DNA of 64,000 nucleotides, taken from the NCBI GenBank assembly GCA_003153355.1, contig PLYH01000001.1, forward strand, positions 250,953-314,952. The letters are read 5' to 3'. The notes under the pieces are model-generated. The model was given only the letters and a program-made list of their open reading frames with translations, searched no databases and was not told the DNA's origin. The stretch is from Candidatus Peregrinibacteria bacterium (GTDB taxonomy: Bacteria; Patescibacteriota; Gracilibacteria; UBA1369). Shown in pieces: positions 61,101 to 64,000 of the stretch. Position 1 is the stretch's first letter; each line of letters opens with the position of its first letter. The position numbers were made by a program, and so were the translations under genes.

Positions 61101-62258
61101 GTCGGCATTCAGATTTTCTCAAGAAAAAACGGCGATGAACTCGCGACCGGCGTCAACCAGCAGATCCGCGTGAACGTTGCCCAGAGCCGCAAAATCTCCA
61201 TCGGAGATAAAGTGGCGGGCCGTCATGGAAACAAAGGTGTTATTTCCATCATCGTTCCGCAGGAAGACATGCCGTTCCTTCCGGATGGAACTCCGATCGA
61301 TATCATTTTGAATCCGCTCGGTGTATCCGCCCGTATGAACATCGGTCAGATTCTGGAAACGCATGCCGGATGGGCTGCACGCAAACTCGGCTTCAAAATT
61401 GCGACCCCGGCTTTGAACGGAATGACCACGGACCAGATCACTGAACTTCTCAAAAAAGCAGATCTTCCGGAAGACGGAAAACTCCAGCTTTACGACGGTC
61501 TGAGCGGTGAACCGTTTGATCACAGAACAACCGTAGGTATCGCCTACATCATGAAATTGAGCCATTTGATTGAAGACAAGATCCACGCCCGCAGCGTCGG
61601 TCCTTACTCTCTCGTCACCCAGCAGCCTCTTGGAGGTAAAGCACAGCACGGTGGTCAGCGCTTCGGTGAAATGGAAGTATGGGCGCTTGAAGCATACGGT
61701 GCGGCTCACACTCTCCAGGAAATGCTCACCATTAAATCCGATGACGTTTACGGCCGCGCGAAAGCTTACGAATCGATCGTAAAAGGCGAAGCGATCCGCA
61801 AACCTCACACTCCTGAATCTTTCAACGTATTGGTGAAGGAACTTCAGTCACTGGGTTTGAACGTCCAGCTCCAGGTTACGGAAAATGCCGATAAACTGGC
61901 CGAAGACGACGAATACACTTTGGAACAGGCCGAAAAAGAAGAGACCTCATTCCTCAACGAAAACGAAACGACCCGCACCGATGTTGATCCGGAAATTGAA
62001 AAAATTATGGAAAAGGAACTTGAACCGGTCGTTGCCGGATTGCCGGGCATAGAAATTGAAACCAGCGATGAACTTGAAGAGATTGAAGAAAGCGAAATGA
62101 AAAAGATGGGAGTAAAAACACCGCAGGAAGGAGACGAAGGTTATGTTCCGGAAGAAGAACCTGAAGTCGATTTCGAAAGCATTGAAGGTCCGACGGCTGA
62201 AGATTTGGCTGAAGCCGCAAAACTGGAAAAAGAACTTCTGGAAGAAGACGAAGCGTAA
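58077..62258 (+). CDS. rpoB: RNA polymerase beta subunit with basic N-terminal and acidic C-terminal tails
   Basis: 1,393 residues from ATG 58077 ('tcaat-ATG'); ATG 58026 in frame is the alternative. The beta core starts near residue 170 ('[20 protein letters not shown]') and is complete, with '[31 protein letters not shown]', '[13 protein letters not shown]' and '[25 protein letters not shown]'. Before it stand ~165 extra residues, the first ~105 almost only Lys, Ala and Pro like histone H1. After it come ~115 extra residues dominated by Glu and Asp. Such tails are not part of normal RpoB. The next gene is ssb, with rpoC after it. Confidence 0.96.
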   Translation: [1393 protein letters not shown]

Positions 62259-62300
62259 TCGCAACTTCCTTTCCCCAAAATTCTAACCTTACCTCATCTT

Positions 62301-62903
62301 ATGCGAAGTGTTAATAAAGTGATCTTAATCGGAAATCTAACCCGCGACCCGGAGGTCCGCCAGACTCCGAACGGACAATCCGTCACAACCTTCGGCATTG
62401 CCACCAACCGCGAATGGGTCACCCGCGACCACCAGCGCCACACCTCCAGCGAATATCATGAAATCGTGGCCTGGTCACGCCTCGCAGAAATCTGCGGACA
62501 GTACCTCAAAAAAGGCAAACTCGTCTACATAGAAGGTTATTTAAAAACCCGCAGCTGGGATACTCCCGAAGGCATCAAAAAATTTAAAACGGAAATCGTG
62601 ATCCAGGATATGATCATGCTTGAAAAACGCCAGCAAAACGAAGGCCCAGGTGACAACGAACAGCCCGATTACATTCCTGAAGAAGGCGCGGCCTTCAATC
62701 AACAGGAACAAAGCATGGGAGCACCAAGTATGCAGATGGAAGAACCTGAACATCATGAACACCGCGAACCGGAACGCGTCCCAAAGCCTCCTGTTCATAA
62801 AACTGAACCGAAACCTATTGAACACAAAGAACCCGTAGCCGTTGCAAGTGCACCGGCCAAAGCAGCAGGCCCGGTGGACATCGACCAGGACCTGGGACTC
62901 TAA
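62301..62903 (+). CDS. ssb: Single-stranded DNA-binding protein
   Basis: 200 residues. OB-fold: 'SVNKVILIGNLTRDPEVRQTPNGQSVTTFGIATNREW', 'EYHEIVAWSRLAEICGQYLKKGKLVYIEGYLKTRSW', ending near residue 110. The tail is Gln/Glu/Pro/His-rich and ends in 'DIDQDLGL', an acidic tip lacking the terminal Phe of the usual 'DDDIPF' that recruits repair proteins. It sits between rpoB (42 nt) and rpoC (69 nt), an unusual place. It is probably co-transcribed with them. Confidence 0.95.
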   Translation: MRSVNKVILIGNLTRDPEVRQTPNGQSVTTFGIATNREWVTRDHQRHTSSEYHEIVAWSRLAEICGQYLKKGKLVYIEGYLKTRSWDTPEGIKKFKTEIVIQDMIMLEKRQQNEGPGDNEQPDYIPEEGAAFNQQEQSMGAPSMQMEEPEHHEHREPERVPKPPVHKTEPKPIEHKEPVAVASAPAKAAGPVDIDQDLGL

Positions 62904-62972
62904 AATGCGCAGCGGCAACGTGCCGGCGCTCACTCCTCATAACAAAATTTTAATCACTTATTTCAACTCCAC

Positions 62973-64000
<1,028 letters not shown>

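Overview
The window looks like a chromosomal segment of a Patescibacteria (CPR) bacterium, possibly a Peregrinibacteria-type lineage; this is inferred from gene content only. It uses the standard bacterial code: several genes end in TGA and no gene needs TGA read as glycine, which argues against Gracilibacteria or Absconditabacteria. Most start codons lack a Shine-Dalgarno motif and sit in a 'tt-ATG' context, while sigma70-type promoters (TTGACA-17-TATAAT variants) are easy to see. There are no rRNA, tRNA, CRISPR or transposase genes.

Layout. 1-6 kb: end of an unknown gene, then a polyamine cluster (SpeA-type arginine decarboxylase, agmatinase, deoxyhypusine-synthase-like enzyme) and two overlapping membrane-anchored methyltransferases. 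6-19.7 kb: ComEC, a TrmB regulator, and a cell-envelope block (lipoprotein, two-repeat secreted protein, SLH-CAP protein, LCP ligase, D,D-carboxypeptidase, MraY), followed by an ECF sigma factor with a FecR/DUF5667 partner. 19.8-29 kb: a large unknown protein, fructose-bisphosphatase, an FtsL-like protein, RsmH with a long lysine-rich tail, a small export protein, GAPDH and archaeal-type PEP carboxylase. 29-37 kb: CIRCE-controlled hrcA-grpE, several small proteins, and CIRCE-controlled dnaK.

37-46 kb is an accessory island. It holds three toxin-antitoxin modules, a DEDDh exonuclease, a PD-(D/E)XK nuclease divergent from a very A/T-rich KAP-family membrane NTPase, a Cas4-like/DUF2779 nuclease, and a duplicated cassette. 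The cassette consists of a SAM-I/IV-clan riboswitch directly in front of an unknown 141-residue protein. Its first copy is internally deleted, and a VapBC-type module lies between the two copies.

46-64 kb: small membrane proteins, lipoprotein, SIMPL protein, HAD phosphatase, seryl-tRNA synthetase, TIM-barrel protein, an ABC transporter behind a structured leader, an SLH protein, then rpoB-ssb-rpoC. RpoB carries a histone-H1-like basic N-terminal tail and an acidic C-terminal tail.

How the genes work together: arginine to putrescine to a larger polyamine; gluconeogenic carbon flow (PEP carboxylase, GAPDH, FBPase); peptidoglycan and S-layer-type envelope assembly; HrcA/CIRCE heat-shock control; and an island of nucleases, toxin-antitoxin pairs and a KAP NTPase that suggests defence against foreign DNA. 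The strongest candidates for something undescribed are the duplicated riboswitch cassette, the KAP/nuclease pair, the possible switching RNA before the ABC transporter, and the dispersed ~34-nt hairpin repeat.
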